Positions 1-12,293 of a DNA stretch of 64,000 nucleotides are shown here, in pieces; the stretch's first letter is position 1, and every line of letters begins with the position of its first letter. The DNA comes from Polytrichum commune (taxonomy: Eukaryota; Streptophyta; Polytrichopsida; Polytrichales; Polytrichaceae), in contig OX485808.1 in NCBI GenBank assembly GCA_950295325.1, positions 15,026,527 to 15,090,526 of the forward strand, given 5' to 3'. The notes below the pieces were generated by a model. The model saw nothing but the letters and a program-made list of their open reading frames with translations. It was not told the origin of the DNA and did not search any database. A program made the translations under genes and the position numbers.

Positions 1-2036
1 GAACTTGCAGGCTACTATTGAAATCTGACAAATCAAATAGACAGCGCATGTGGGTGTTGACCAGTTCATTTGTCATGTTCTCCAACTTCTACCGATTAGA
101 TTTACACAATGACACTTGTGTTGCATTACCAATTCTATAATGAAGCATCGGTACAAATTCAGAGCTACTGTGATTTAGTTTTGGTTAGCAAAAGTGCATG
201 TTTCTTGATTTCTTGACTGCATACAGAACTCCTCCCAATTGTGATGACTATTGAATGTACAATAGTTGATAAACTGTAAGAGCGTAGTCCAATCTCTTCT
301 AAACATACGTCTTTATCATGTTTGCACTTTGATCCTCACCTAACCACACACAAAATAAAGGTGTCCAATCAAGAAAAGTCACCGAGTAACACCCTCATAC
401 CTTAGTCTTTCTTAATCAATGGACATTGTTACAACAAACGCTCCAGCTGTTTGCATTATATTCTATAGTCATACCTTATATGTAGTGCAATCAGAAAGTA
501 CACACTGGCACAGTAAATTAGGATGCCGCGCACCAGTGAGCAGCTAATTCAGTTTCTAAAATCAGAAACAAGTAGTGCTTACGTGTAGACTGCATCACAA
601 TGTTACATGAGAAACTTTGTTATTTTTGTAGCATAGTCTCAAAATACGATGTACCACGTATAAAAGAAATAATTAAATTGGGTTTCTATCAAAAAGGATG
701 ATTTATGCTTCAACTTAGGCTTTGGCTGGAATTGCAACCACAGAACTCAGCCCAATGTGTTTCATCCACACATCTCACTTATACTAATACGTTTCATCCA
801 CATATCTCACTTATTCTGATGCGTTTCATCCACACACAAGCTTATACTGTTTTCTGCCTCTCTCACTGAACTCATCAATTTGAAAGCCGGTGTAGGAGTT
901 CAATTTTGTCCAAAACAATTGACATCTCTAAATACTGAGGCAGAACCCATACATGGAGCAAGTCACTAGAACTTTTATTTGTAACCAACGTAAGTGGGTC
1001 TTAAACGGACACTTTACTCCACCCATTTCTCATAGGATTTCAAACAAGTGATTGGTATGAGATAATTAACAAATCCACACCGTGCCCATGCCACTTTCCT
1101 CATCATTTTCAGAGCTCATATGAATACCCTGTTCAATGTCAAAGTGAAGATTTTATGAGTTGACAAGTAATCATATGCATCCCCCCAATTATGCAGACTA
1201 TTACATCTAAAATGGTTAACAAATTGTGAGCACATAGTCCACTCTTTTCAACACATGTCTTTTTGATGCTCATTCTTAGATTCACCCCCAACCATACACC
1301 ACTCAAATATAGGTGTCCAATTTAAGATCAGAAACCGAATTAGGCACATCTACCTTAAGTCATCACTAGGACCTCTCTGTGAATGGGAGCATTTATTGCT
1401 ATATCCGTAAGATGCACCCAATCTCAACTAAAAGAACAAGCATACTTCAATGGAATGTACTCAACCTCCTCCATCTGCACAGGTTCATCTGATGCTGTAT
1501 GATAGTCGAAACTCATAGCATACTTCTCCCACCTACCCTTCCATTTCACTCCATACAAGATAGAAATGAACAACTATATATGTCCATTGGAAACTCTTCA
1601 AACATAGACCCTATTAAGTCTCAGTTTCCAATCTCACCAGCTTCCCATGACTGAACCTCACAACAACTTGGACCTCAATTGGAACTTTTCATGTGGTTCC
1701 CTTCTCTTAGCAACCATACCTAAATGATAAGTAGGATGCTTACAAAATTTCCAAAAACCGCTAAAGAGAAACTCCCTAAATACCAGTAGAGCTCACGAAC
1801 AACTACAATCCAACATTGCCCTCAGCCACAGATCTTCAAGCTGAGCTTCCAAATGCTATCAAGAGAGTGAATGGTACTAAGACAGCAACCAATACAACCT
1901 GAACATGGTGTTCAAATAGTTTCCAGCCTGTACTGGAGAAAAGGGCAAAGCCCCAGGTCACATGTGCACTCTACCCAGCCTCGTATAGATGCTTCTCCAC
2001 GTAGCCACAATCTAAAACCATCATAACCTACAAAGC
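1..2036. other. Gene-free flank with two dispersed-repeat copies
   Basis: No supportable coding region. Two stretches (about 225-385 and 985-1345) belong to the dispersed repeat family also seen near 10830, 20030, 26540, 39790 and 41100. The rest is unremarkable AT-rich DNA downstream of the first poly(A)-binding protein gene; its 3' UTR must lie just below 2037, but I could not fix a polyadenylation site. Confidence 0.6.
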
Positions 2037-5000
2037 CTAATAGTAAGGCCTGTACCGCATCGGCCTCCTGAATCTTGGAACTTTTCTGCACACCCACCAC
2101 GTCTCCCTGTTAGTGTTAGTGCTACCAACAGCCACACATCAACAATGACTTTCACATGGTTCATCTAGTGTGACTATAACAACCTTCCTCAATTTGCTTA
2201 CATCTAAGGTGAGTGCACCAAAGATAATTAAGAGTTCAGGAGAGGAAACAGTCCTAGGCTTGTGTTTCAAAATGACAACAAGTGCTAAATTCCAGAGAAT
2301 TCTGACCATTTTAAAACAATTGTCCATTCTGGACCACAAACAAGCACATTCAAATTTTAATCAAAAATCACTGAATGCAAACAGGCCAAGTACAAAAACG
2401 AACACTTCTGACACACAGCAGATAAATACATAACACAGAGACTGCAGACTGCAACTCCAGTCACCACTGTGAGACCTGAGAAACTAAAAGCCACCAGCTG
2501 GTCACCTATCTCCTACAACAAATGGGACAACAGACGACAGAAAACTTTAATGATGCAGGACACAAATAAGCATTCAACTCGACTATGAAATATGCACACC
2601 ACATGAGTCAGAATGGAAATCCAATTTGGATGCCCACCCATAACCATAGGGAGCATACCCATAGGGAGGCAGATAGGGCCTCCTGGGGCGGTACCCATAA
2701 TAAGGGTTGAAGCGTCCACCCCGAAAGGCCTTCATTCCTGGCACATTTGTCCTTTTTGCTGTCACCTGCATTCACAAGAGACCAGGCTTGTTTGTCAATG
2801 GAAGGAGAGGTATGCTCTGTCAACATGTGAACCAAAAGCCAGTTTAGCAAAGAAGGAAAAAAAAAAAAAAAAGGTACTAGTCTTTCCTATAAAACAACTA
2901 TGAAGCACTTTGATTGGGTCCTCTTTGCTGCCAACAAATAACTGTACAATTAGTTAGTATACTGAGGCATCTGATTAAAAAACATATTGTTCAATACACT
3001 TGTAAAAACAGAAACAGATGTCTCAACCAAAAGTAGCAACAAGGAGTTTGGGAGAAACCTCTCAAAGTGTACATTTAATCCTTAAATTAAAAATACAAAC
3101 CAATGTCATGAAATTGCAAAATTATCTGTAGTGATGTTTCAAGATAATCAAGTCGCAGGCACTTACTCTATAGGACCAAATGTCAAACCTTCACCAACAT
3201 CAAGCATTGAATACTCTTGGCCAGCAGAACTGCCTCTACAGCACCAGATTTACTATTCCAGTGCAGTAGGGACACAGGCCTGACTACCATGCTTTAAGGT
3301 ATGCTCTGAGGTATATTTTTGAGGACCATTGACAAATAGCCCCATACACCTTCAACCCAACATGCTCATAAGGCCAAAAAGTGGTCGTGCCCAATCTTTA
3401 ACTTAAATTCTTTGAGAGGATGAAATAACACAAAAGTGTAATCAACTCCAACTCTTGTTTAGTCCTTTCGTGTGCATACTACCCATTTGTGGTCTGCTTG
3501 TAAAACATGGCTTTCTTGGTGAAAATTTGTAGTACTCTGTAACTCTAAACAGTAATCTACACTAATAACCATATTTAGTGTACTTTGCACCACATATGTC
3601 CTGATGAAAAGTCCCTTCACCTTTCTACTTGAGAAAGACGAAACTCGTCTACCAATTCAACGAATTATCTACTGCTAGTATTTTATGCTCCAACTTGTCA
3701 GGTTTTTTCAAGTAACTAACTCAGATATTGTCAACTTCATATAGGGTCAGAGATTGATGCAAATATTATGCTCATTAAGGATCTAGAGTTTTACAGCGGA
3801 CATTTACTGCATGGATACACTCTTGAAATATCATAGCAACAATATGCTTCTCATCAAGAAACAATTCTATGACATTTGACCATCAAAATATTACACACAT
3901 TTTGCAAGGTGAGAAATCTGAGGGTTCATGTGTTTCCAGTGATCGACAATACTGTCCTTCCACCAAACTTAACACCAATGTACACAATTACTCCAAAATA
4001 TAAACCTCCAAGCAATAAAACAGACAGATATGATAAGAATATACTCCACGCACAGACCAATTGTGAAATAAAAATCTTCCTTCCCTTAACCATTGATCAG
4101 GAGACAATTGCAGGTTGTCCATCTCATGCATATTGGATACAAAGAAGGATATCAACAAGATGATCAACAAAGATGATTAACCAAGGAGAAAGAGTAACCT
4201 TGAGGGGGCGGTTATGTAGCTCCGATTCACTAAGAAGAATGGCATTTTGAACTGCTTCCACCTCCAAAAACTCCACATAAGCATATCTGGACATCCATGC
4301 AAGTCAAAGTTAATGGACAACAAATCTGAGCCTAAATAGGACAGATATGTTACAAGTAAAAGCATTAGATGCTCTGCAATCGTAGGACTTTTCAGACATG
4401 GGAAAGAAGGTACTGAACATGTAAAAGCACAAAACTCATTTAAAAATGTGCTTGAGTGATAGAGGAGAATCCCCTACAAGTCACTACATCAGAAACTACC
4501 AAGCATCGATTTACAGCACAGATATAGATTACAGTGTACAAGACACTAGGCAAAGAGAAGCTCATTTTCTTGAGACTGTCATAATGAATGGTGAAGGAAA
4601 TATGTCACAGACTAAATTGTAACAGTCACCACTCATTCATATGTTGAACCTCACACCCCTAGATGGAAACATCCTTGTTGAAAATCATTTCAAAGACACC
4701 AATAACACACTCATGAATTTTTGTGTTGACAAGGTTAAGAAAAACACACCCTTTCGGCTGACCAAATTTATCAGTTAGTATCGTGACGCGATTCACAGTT
4801 CCGCATGACTGAAAATGTTGTTGTACTTCTTCAGGAGTACAAGAGTAGTCAACCTGAAAAACAACACAAACCATTGCTGAATTCCATTCAAAGTGATTGA
4901 CCCCTTTTCCAATACTCAATTCCCAAATTAATAGATAGAGGTTGTGTCGAAATCAAATGCCTGGACAGGTATCAACCATGAACAGCACTCAGATGAAATA

Positions 5001-6798
5001 AGTTCAAATCATGCAAAAAAGTGATATCACAGTTCAGATCTACAGCAATGTCCAAGATATGTGAGGATTTTGAAAACCATCAGAGGGCAGCAGCTGATTA
5101 CATTGCCAACAAAAACAGAACGAGCATCGGCTTCCTCCCGGTTTGCTTGTGCTCCTGTGGCACCTGCTGGATCTGTTGAAACACCCCAGAAGCCACATTG
5201 TCCCATTTCCATCACTTATGTCACATTTAACATAAACTCAAGGTAAGACACCTTCACGCATTCCTTCATGTTGGTGCTAAACAAAGATGAAAGTCCTCAA
5301 CATATGCACAAACTCTAAGCCCATTCAGAATCCAAGGTAAGATCAGTAAGGTAACGCACTTAAACTAATTCATTAAACATGAAATCATGCACCCCTGCCT
5401 CACCTTGCACAGCACTCATCTCCTTCTCAACTTTCGCTTGCATGTCACGCAGGGCAGCAGCCTCCTCCTCCATTTCTTTCAGTCGTTTCTTCATTTCCTC
5501 TAGCTCCTGCAAAGAACCAAATAAACCAATTCAGATCAACACTAACAATGTCACATCATAAATCAAATAGACTACACCAAAATTGCTTGTGATGATTTCT
5601 TGTCATCAGATCATTGACTCGCCTTTCACAACAAACGGAAAAGTAGGCCCGCACTAGGAACAACAATGCTGAACACACGCCTTTGTTTTCTATATCATTG
5701 TTTTCCAGACCTGACATGGGGCCCTCCAGAAGGAATTTCATGCCAGAAAATAATAACCTAAGGACAGTAGACTGTCACATGAATCAACAGAACAGCTCCT
5801 TCTTGAGTATCATCAACCCTAAAGTGACCCAACTTAGCAAATATGTTGACCCACTTGGTATTTGTCAAAATCACTGAATCACCAACGTGGAAACCAAACA
5901 TTCCATTTTTAAAGGACTGAAGGATGCCGGTGACAACGGCAGACATACCCGAAGCCAGCTCTAAGTGGAATTTTTCCCAGGTACAAAAATGACACCACAC
6001 CGCCAAGAGAATTTTAAACGTGATCATGATTACGCCCATGCTTCCATAAGTAGCAGCAAAACATAAATGTGGAAAATTCTAGAAAGCACCATCCAATCTT
6101 ATGCATGCATCATCAAAAAGCTCTAATTTTTACAGAATTTATGAACAACGTATTATCACTGATGCCATATATGTTTCACCTGAAGTTCAAGAAACCTTAA
6201 AATGTAGTGTTCCACTCCCAGCACAAAAATAATGGCGAGAACCTCTCTCGTACCATTATACCATTCTTGCATCCCTCGGCAGAGAAATCCGGCCAGAGGA
6301 ACCTCGTCAATTATGTTACGCAGAGGAGTTAAATACATACGTACATAAACTCGGGTTCTTTAAATGTTAAGGAAAAACACATTAGCCCCAAAGACGATGA
6401 TGAAGATGTTCAAACTCGAGAGAAAAGATGGAAAACCTCGCACACTGATTCTCGCCAATCCCATTGTGGTTGGTTCGTCGGGAACGAAACGTAATCTCCT
6501 CTCACACAGAAAGAGTCCCCGAACGAACGAACGACGTAATCATGGGAACTCGTCTCGTCGCATTGGCATTACACAGCGCAAACGTGGCCAAACATAATAA
6601 TGGCGCTAATTTGGAAATGGCACAGAACGAGCGAGCGAGCGAGCGAGCGAGGGAGCTCACCTTAGAGGCCACGTCGTCCGCGCCGACATCATCGACCTTG
6701 AGGTTCAGATCGTCGGGGTGAGCATCCAAGTCACCTTCCATGTCCCCTTCCACTTCTTCTGGTATGTCGCCCCCGTAAACCTCGTGCTCCTCCTCCAT
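2037..6798 (-). CDS. PABN: Nuclear polyadenylate-binding protein (PABN/PABPN1-like), copy 1
   Basis: Seven exons on the minus strand: 6661-6798, 5404-5506, 5102-5172, 4750-4853, 4199-4286, 2638-2765, 2037-2085; together 681 nt, 226 residues. All junctions are GT-AG and in phase. Residues 1-46 are acidic and begin [15 protein letters not shown], as in plant PABN proteins. Residues 47-76 form a charged coiled coil ([19 protein letters not shown]). One RRM follows at about 98-170, with RNP2 VFVGNV at 100-105 and RNP1 KGYAYVEF at 138-145. The tail (178-226) is rich in Arg, Gly, Tyr and Pro and ends [10 protein letters not shown]. The family binds nascent poly(A) in the nucleus and stimulates poly(A) polymerase; the basic C-terminus is the usual methylation, import and oligomerisation region. 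I chose the ATG at 6798 because it gives the family N-terminus. Nothing looks broken. A paralogue lies at 34277-38405 on the other strand. Confidence 0.93.
2086..2637 (-). other. Last intron of PABN copy 1 with conserved 5' segment
   Basis: 552-base intron with donor GTGGGC and acceptor TGTGCAG. Its first ~45 bases (2592-2637, read on minus) are nearly identical to the start of the corresponding intron in the paralogue (38210-38262), whereas most other intron sequence is not alignable by eye. Read through, this segment would add about 18 residues before a stop in copy 1, but a one-base difference breaks the frame in copy 2, so the conservation is not protein-level. Confidence 0.6.
6620..6655. 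repeat. GAGC microsatellite at the first donor of PABN copy 1
   Basis: About six tandem copies of a four-base unit (GAGC on plus, GCTC on minus) lie just inside intron 1, within 10-40 bases of the donor GTGAGC of the minus-strand gene. Confidence 0.8.
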
Positions 6799-7180
6799 CT
6801 CCACGCACAACCCCAACCCTAAAACCTTGAAACCTCCGAGTTCCTAATTCGGAGTGTATTCCAATACTGAGCAGGTGGTGCGTGGAATTGCAGTGCCGTG
6901 GCAGTGGCAAGTGTAGAAAGAGGGAGAGCGCCAGCAAGATGACAGTGATGGATGATGGTGAGAGAGAGAGCGAGCCCGATGCGAAGGATTTGACCAGCAA
7001 ACCTGCGCACACGCACACACAACGCTCTCTCTCGGACGCTCTCTCCTCTCGCGCTCTCCCTCTCGGACGCTCTCAGGGTTTCGCTGTGATCGTCTTGTTC
7101 TCGTCGCTCTTCGTTCTTCGTTCTTCTTTCGTCGTTCCTCCGTCGCCCTCGCACTTCCGTTCACACATAGTAGGGTAAAG
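6799..7180 (-). promoter_or_regulatory. 5' leader and probable promoter region of PABN copy 1
   Basis: The sequence upstream of the ATG at 6798 is GC-richer than its surroundings and strongly pyrimidine-biased on plus (GA-rich on minus), with CTCTC, CGCTCTC and TTCGTTCTTCG-like runs at 7020-7130. Long arginine-rich open frames here reflect base composition only. I could not place a TATA box or transcription start, so this is a positional inference. Confidence 0.4.
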
Positions 7181-7261
7181 GTTCCAAACTCCTACTTACT
7201 TACCTTGAGGAGGGTGAAAACGCATAGACAAAACACTAGACTTACCTATGAAACTATTGTA

Positions 7262-7612
7262 GAGAATCATGGTTTGGAAGGGAGTTTCCTTCCCCTTTTG
7301 ACAATTTATAATTGTTTAAGAAGTGTCCAAGTGGTGACACATCTCTCAAATTTGGTCAAATGAGGTGGAGGTGTTTGACTTTAGCCAAAAGACAACTACA
7401 TAGAAATGAATGTTATATCAAGGCACCAAAAATGATGCTCTTCAAAGTTTGATGAAGGAGTTCGTTTTCATATAATCGTCTCTTGGCCAAAGTCAAACAC
7501 CTCCGCTTACGTTCACCAAAATCCAAGGTTTTGACACCCCCTTGAATGCTCCTCATACTTTGAAAATTGTCAAAAGTGGGCCAAAACTCCCTACCAAAAC
7601 ATTATTATTTGA
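7262..7612. mobile_element. Foldback MITE with ~165-bp inverted arms
   Basis: The two halves are imperfect inverted copies along almost their whole length: TTTGGAAGGGAGTTT, the TTTTGACAATTT block and GGAGGTGTTTGACTTT in the left arm reappear reversed at about 7480-7600. No coding capacity and no clear target duplication. Likely a non-autonomous DNA element, superfamily unknown. Confidence 0.7.
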
Positions 7613-7644
7613 GAGACTTTGAGAATAACTTGATTCAAACAAGA

Positions 7645-7885
7645 GGGAATTATCACATACAAGTGTACCTCTCATTCATTCAAAATAAAAACCTCAAAAT
7701 AGTATGAAGCCCAAAGGTTTCTTTCTTAAATTGATTTGATGCTATAATTAATTTTGAAGATCTTGAATAAGTTTAGTCCAAGTCATTTGAGATGCATCGG
7801 CCACACACCTATAGGTGTTCAAGTTCTTATGCTAGATGGATGAGAGGTATGCTCGTATGCGACAATTCCCTCTCATCGAACATTA
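7645..7885. mobile_element. MITE of the GAGGGAATT terminal-repeat family, copy 1
   Basis: Terminal inverted repeats of about 40 bp begin GAGGGAATTATCACATAC and run to ACCTCTCATTCATTCA; the reverse complement is at 7833-7885. A second, more diverged copy lies at 10442-10676. Non-coding; target duplication not resolved. Confidence 0.65.
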
Positions 7886-8008
7886 GAGTTGTTTTTCAAG
7901 TCACTGGAGCTTTTCATCAGGGAGTCGGCCCCCTAGTATGATCTTCAAGTGGTTGCACTGAATACATATCAATATTTTCTTTTCACTTGGGGTGTATGTC
8001 AATGGTAG

Positions 8009-9703
8009 TATTGTTCTCCCTCTTTGATATGACAAGTTTGGGAAACACAACAAATGTCATATTATCGAGGTGTTGTCTTCTCGCTAATATGACAAATGGC
8101 GTAAAGTTGTTGTGCTATCGAGGGAATACAAAAACATAAGCAGCATGAGCTTTAAAATATATGCAACGAGTTTGAGCAATATAGATGGTATGGCATAATA
8201 ACTTGTAACTCCAAACAAATAAAAATATCCTCAAGAACTCTTGAAATAGGAGTTCAAAGATCTTTGGTGTTGCCTATCCAAGTTAGCAATTGTCATCTTA
8301 ATTAAATCCCTTACTAGCTTTTGAAAACTAATAATTTCATTAACACCAAAATGTAAAGAGTTGTTTAATAAGAAATTAGACAACAATGATGCATGACGTT
8401 TAGCATCACTAAGCTTGTTGTAGGTGGAGCAACATCATCCACATCTACTGAATGTAGATCAACATTAAGATCAAAGCCTTGTGGATAAATGATTCCCAAA
8501 GCAACATCCACCAACTCATTAGTACTCAATTCTAGCTTAGTATTATTTGTCCCTTCCATCTGAATGTAAGTCTCGATTGACATCTCATCATCACCTAATC
8601 GCAACTTTGAAATCAGAGCACCAAGTTCATCTGAACCTTCTTGCATTCTATCATTCTCCCTTTTATCAACTAGGGAAAAATCAACATTCCATGTTGCAGG
8701 TAATATATGTGCCATCCTCCAACAATTCTTGACTATTTGTGCATCCAACTCACTCCATACTTCATAACTCCACATGATAGCATGTCTAATGTTGGGCACT
8801 ACCTTCCTTAAGTCCTTCGATGTAGCATTATCATATTGAGATAAAATCCATTGCAAAAGTTTCTTTTGTATTGAATTTTGAAAGACACTATTATACCTTG
8901 ATCCAAAGGATGAACTTTGGGAGGAAGGAATATCAAAGTCATGTTGCTCAATTCCAAGGTTGAAAAACCACGAGACTTACCAACTTTGGCAAAGCTAACA
9001 ACATGTGAAGATGCATTATCCAAAATCATAATCACCTTTCGATTTCGGCCTTTGAATTAATTGTTGAGTTGCAAAATCCAAGCTTTAAATTTATCCCCCT
9101 CTATCCAAGTTATTTTATTTAAGTGCCACCGACCATACTCATGAGGTTGCCACCTTTCCAAAACATCGTGGTTGCTTAGACATATAAATCACAAGCAACT
9201 TCAACTTATCTATCCTAGTTGAATCAACAACAAGAGCAAGTGTTACATGCTCCTTCTCTAACTTCTGAGCCTTCACCTCCCTCGTGCTAATGCTTTACTA
9301 GGATGTGGTCAAAATTACATTCCAGTCTCATCCATGTTGTAGACATCTTCACGCTCATAAATTGATAAAAGAATAGGAAGGAGGCCACTCTAAGCCTAAA
9401 CCAAGTCTATCTACACTAGTAACCCTAACTATCATTAAATTCCCAATGATAAGCGAAGTTCCCAAGTACATTACTTCCCAAGTGAAAATGAATGTACTTT
9501 AGATGTACATAACATAGATGAAAGGAATTTTAGCATTGACTACCTCTTGAATATGACAAAACGAAGATTCTAAATGTTGTATTATCGAGTGCTATAGTCA
9601 TATAAAAGAGGGAGTTTTGAACTAGAAAGTTTGGTCGCACAAAAATGTGTCGTAATATCGAGGGTGTCGTATAAACAAGTATCGTACTAATGAGGTTAGA
9701 CTG
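8009..9703 (-). mobile_element. pogo/Tigger-like DNA transposon (decayed)
   Basis: The right end, read inward on minus, begins TACAGTCTAACCTCATTAG, a pogo-type terminus starting CAGT next to TA. The left end near 8009 carries a diverged inverted counterpart (CTCCCTCTTTGATATGACA). A broken transposase lies inside on the minus strand. A shorter deleted relative at 40033-40778 shares both ends, which fixes the limits to within about 10 bases. TcMar-pogo elements duplicate TA; TA occurs at the right border (9704-9705). Confidence 0.75.
8231..9345 (-). pseudogene. pogo/Tigger-like DDE transposase remnant
   Basis: Three catalytic-motif regions of the CENP-B/pogo DDE family can be read in order on minus: NMDETGM near 9343-9323, immediately followed by a stop; LDNASSH near 9030-9010; and LPPKVHPLDQGII at about 8925-8887, with the third Asp in PLDQG. 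The C-terminal part continues from KLLQWILSQYDNATSKDL (about 8862) and, after a one-base frameshift near 8405, ends at the stop at 8231-8233. Several stops and frameshifts make it a pseudogene. The N-terminal HTH DNA-binding region is not recognisable. The enzyme would have cut and pasted its own element. Confidence 0.8.
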
Positions 9704-9705
9704 TA

Positions 9706-10441
9706 ATTCAATTTAAATAAAGAGCAACCAATTTTGGCTCTTTGAGGACCAAACTCATTCTAGCACCTCTTGGCATGCCAATTGAGCTTGTCCCTTAATG
9801 AACCAAAATGGGATATTCTTTGCTCAAACTTACTTGGTTACATGTAATGCAAAGCCCGATCATTACATGTAATTGTTTGTTTCACATTGAAACTATGGCT
9901 TGCTTGAAAGCCATATATTACATCAATATTATAGTGTACATTGAGTCAATAACAAGAAAAACCTCAACAACCAACAAAATTTCAAAATCTTGAAATGTAA
10001 ATATAAAGCATAAATGAATAAAACAATTATTCATTATAAATGACAAAGGGTATGTGTCAAATACAATGCGTAAAAATAATATTTTTTTACTACCTAGCAT
10101 ACGCTTAAATGATTCAAATTCTTTGAGTTAATTTTACCACTATGACACCAAAGAGTGATCTAAAAATTGTTCAAGCATTTATGAAACTGAGAAGTTTTGA
10201 AACATTTATGATAGTATTCCACAAATGTATCAAAATTGTGTCAAGAATTGGACCACTATGCACCAAGAGGGTCATCTCATACAAATTACTTTATTGCCAT
10301 TGCGAGCCTCCAATGGTCTATGATTAGAATAAGAATTAACACTTCACTTAAGTGTATTCTAAATAGATATAAAACCTTTTATATTGAAGATCCTCATCCG
10401 TCACGTCATCCGTCACGTCATACAACTTGCATGGATTTCTT
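9706..10441. other. AT-rich stretch without recognised features
   Basis: No gene, transposon end or notable repeat apart from a tandem pair of CATCCGTCACGT units near 10398-10416. Short open frames here have no coding signature. Confidence 0.5.
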
Positions 10442-10676
10442 GGGAACAAGGAAATTATCATATACGAGCATACCTCTCATCCATTCAACATAAAACCTTG
10501 ACTCCTATAGGTTTGTTGTCGATTCATCTCAAATGACTTCAAGTACACTAATTCGGGGTCTTTCATATTAATTCCGATGTCAAAGCAACTTAAAGGATTA
10601 ACCTCTAAGATGCATATTAATTCAAAGCTTTTGTGTTGGATGAATGAGAGGTACACTCATAAACAACAACTCCCTC
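10442..10676. mobile_element. MITE of the GAGGGAATT terminal-repeat family, copy 2
   Basis: The left end (AAATTATCATATACGAGC, then CATACCTCTCATCCATTCA) and right end (GGATGAATGAGAGGTACACTC) are inverted and match the ends of the element at 7645-7885, with diverged internal sequence. Confidence 0.6.
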
Positions 10677-10829
10677 ACCTGAATTTGGAAAGAGGGTGAT
10701 GCCAACCATGGGCTAGCATGAAAAAGGGACACTTCAACCTTGGACAATGTCTCTACTCACATTTGGGTCCATAAAGTCAATCCATTTCAAAAGGATATGA
10801 ATGAAGACATCAAGTAGAATGAGTATCTT

Positions 10830-11060
10830 ACACAACCTATGTTAAGGTAGACGTGCCTAATTATGTCACTTATCTTAATCATGTACTTCTATTTGAATGG
10901 AATGTGGTTAGGTGCAATTCCAAGAACGAATACCAAAATGACATGTATTTAAATGATTGTGTGTTCAAAATTTGATACCCATTCTAGACCCAATAGTCAA
11001 CACAATTGGGGGGATCTAAATGACCATTTAATAAGCACAAGAAGACACTTTTATGATGAA
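10830..11060 (+). repeat. Dispersed repeat family member
   Basis: Shares in order the words GGTAGACGTGCCTAATTA, a stretch around CTTCTATTTGAATGGAATG, AATGACATGTATTTAAA, CATTCTAGACCCAATAGTC and CACAATTGGGGGGATCT with copies near 1180, 20160, 26540, 39790 and 41100. Non-coding. Which superfamily it belongs to is not visible. Confidence 0.6.
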
Positions 11061-12293
11061 ATAGATATTTACAGAAGTTTTCAAAATCATGAGGAAAGTG
11101 GCTACCACCTCAGTTTAGATCTGCTAACCATCTCGTATTAGTCAGAAAAAGAAACCATTTGAGGCTCCTCTATCTTACAAGATTTGTTTACAGGTGTGCA
11201 CTGTATTAAGTTTGAACATCCATATTTAAAACAATTTAACCGGAGCATTATATACTCAAAACTAATTAATTTTTTATCAAATAATACGCATTAGTGTTCA
11301 AAATGGGACATATTGTGCATTGATGTGGGAATCTTGTCTAAGGATTTGTCACATGAGTTATTTTTGCACTCAAAGAAACATGTATTATGGAGTCAATCAA
11401 CATAAATCGACCTGTCCAATAGTCATGTGCTACCATCATCATGGTGAAAACACAGTCGATTCATGTTTTCATTTTCTAGACGATTGGACCCCAGAATTAG
11501 CATTAGAGGCCCTTCACCTCGGTAATGTTGGTGAGGCCCAGCTCGAAGAGATAGGTGTCTAGCCCTGACCAGCTCTATGCAATTCTTAAGGCATTTCAAA
11601 ATTTGCACTGTATTTGTTATCCGCATTGTTTGAGATGAAGGTGTAGTGGTAACCAGCAAGTTGTGTAGCCAATGCTTTTTGTGTTACTCCACTTTAGCCA
11701 TAGCTACAAAATCCAACTCTACGACTATAAAAGGCCACACACTATGCCTTTGTCCTAACACAAGTGTGGTGACATTCGACACATACGAGTTTTGACCCCA
11801 TGGATGCCAACAAATACCAAATTCGACAAATTTCACTTTCAATTAAACTGAACAAAGAATCCAATGATGTAAATGACCAAGTCACCATACTAAAACACTA
11901 AAACGAGTGTTGCTGCAGATTAGCATAGGGCTTACGAATACCAATGAAAAGGTGGCATTCAATGCTGGCTGGAAAATAGTGACTTGAATGCACCACCATC
12001 TATCAGATGCAAATGCACAGCTCCAGTGTCTAATTCGAATTCTTCAAACCAATTCTATGCACTAAACTTGCGAAGGTTGCTGCTCACCCCACTGAAACTC
12101 TGTGCAGTAGCAACTTCAGGCGTCTGTCATGATTATCTCATCACAAAAAGGCCATGTATGAAATTCTCAACAAAAAGTGCAGTGGGTAATTTGTGCTTTA
12201 AGTGCATCATACCAAGGTTGTTTCAGGACTACTGTCACATAGAAATGGACAAACCTGAATATTGTGGTAAAATTCCAGTAAGTTGATCCACCA
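11061..12293. other. Intergenic region downstream of the DUF455 gene
   Basis: No convincing exon, element end or tandem repeat. The part nearest 12293 should hold the 3' UTR of the DUF455 gene, but no polyadenylation site could be fixed. Confidence 0.5.

Noticed and set aside
2583-2637. Read-through C-terminus ([18 protein letters not shown]) as the real end of PABN copy 1
   Set aside because: Splicing to 2037-2085 gives the conserved [10 protein letters not shown] tail, and the read-through frame is not kept in copy 2.
5758-6039. 93-codon minus-strand frame inside PABN copy 1 intron 1
   Set aside because: No homology recognised, and it is removed with the intron; a transposon origin could not be shown.
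6731-7164. Overlapping arginine- and serine-rich open frames upstream of PABN copy 1
   Set aside because: They arise from the GA/CT-rich leader in several frames at once and have no family resemblance.
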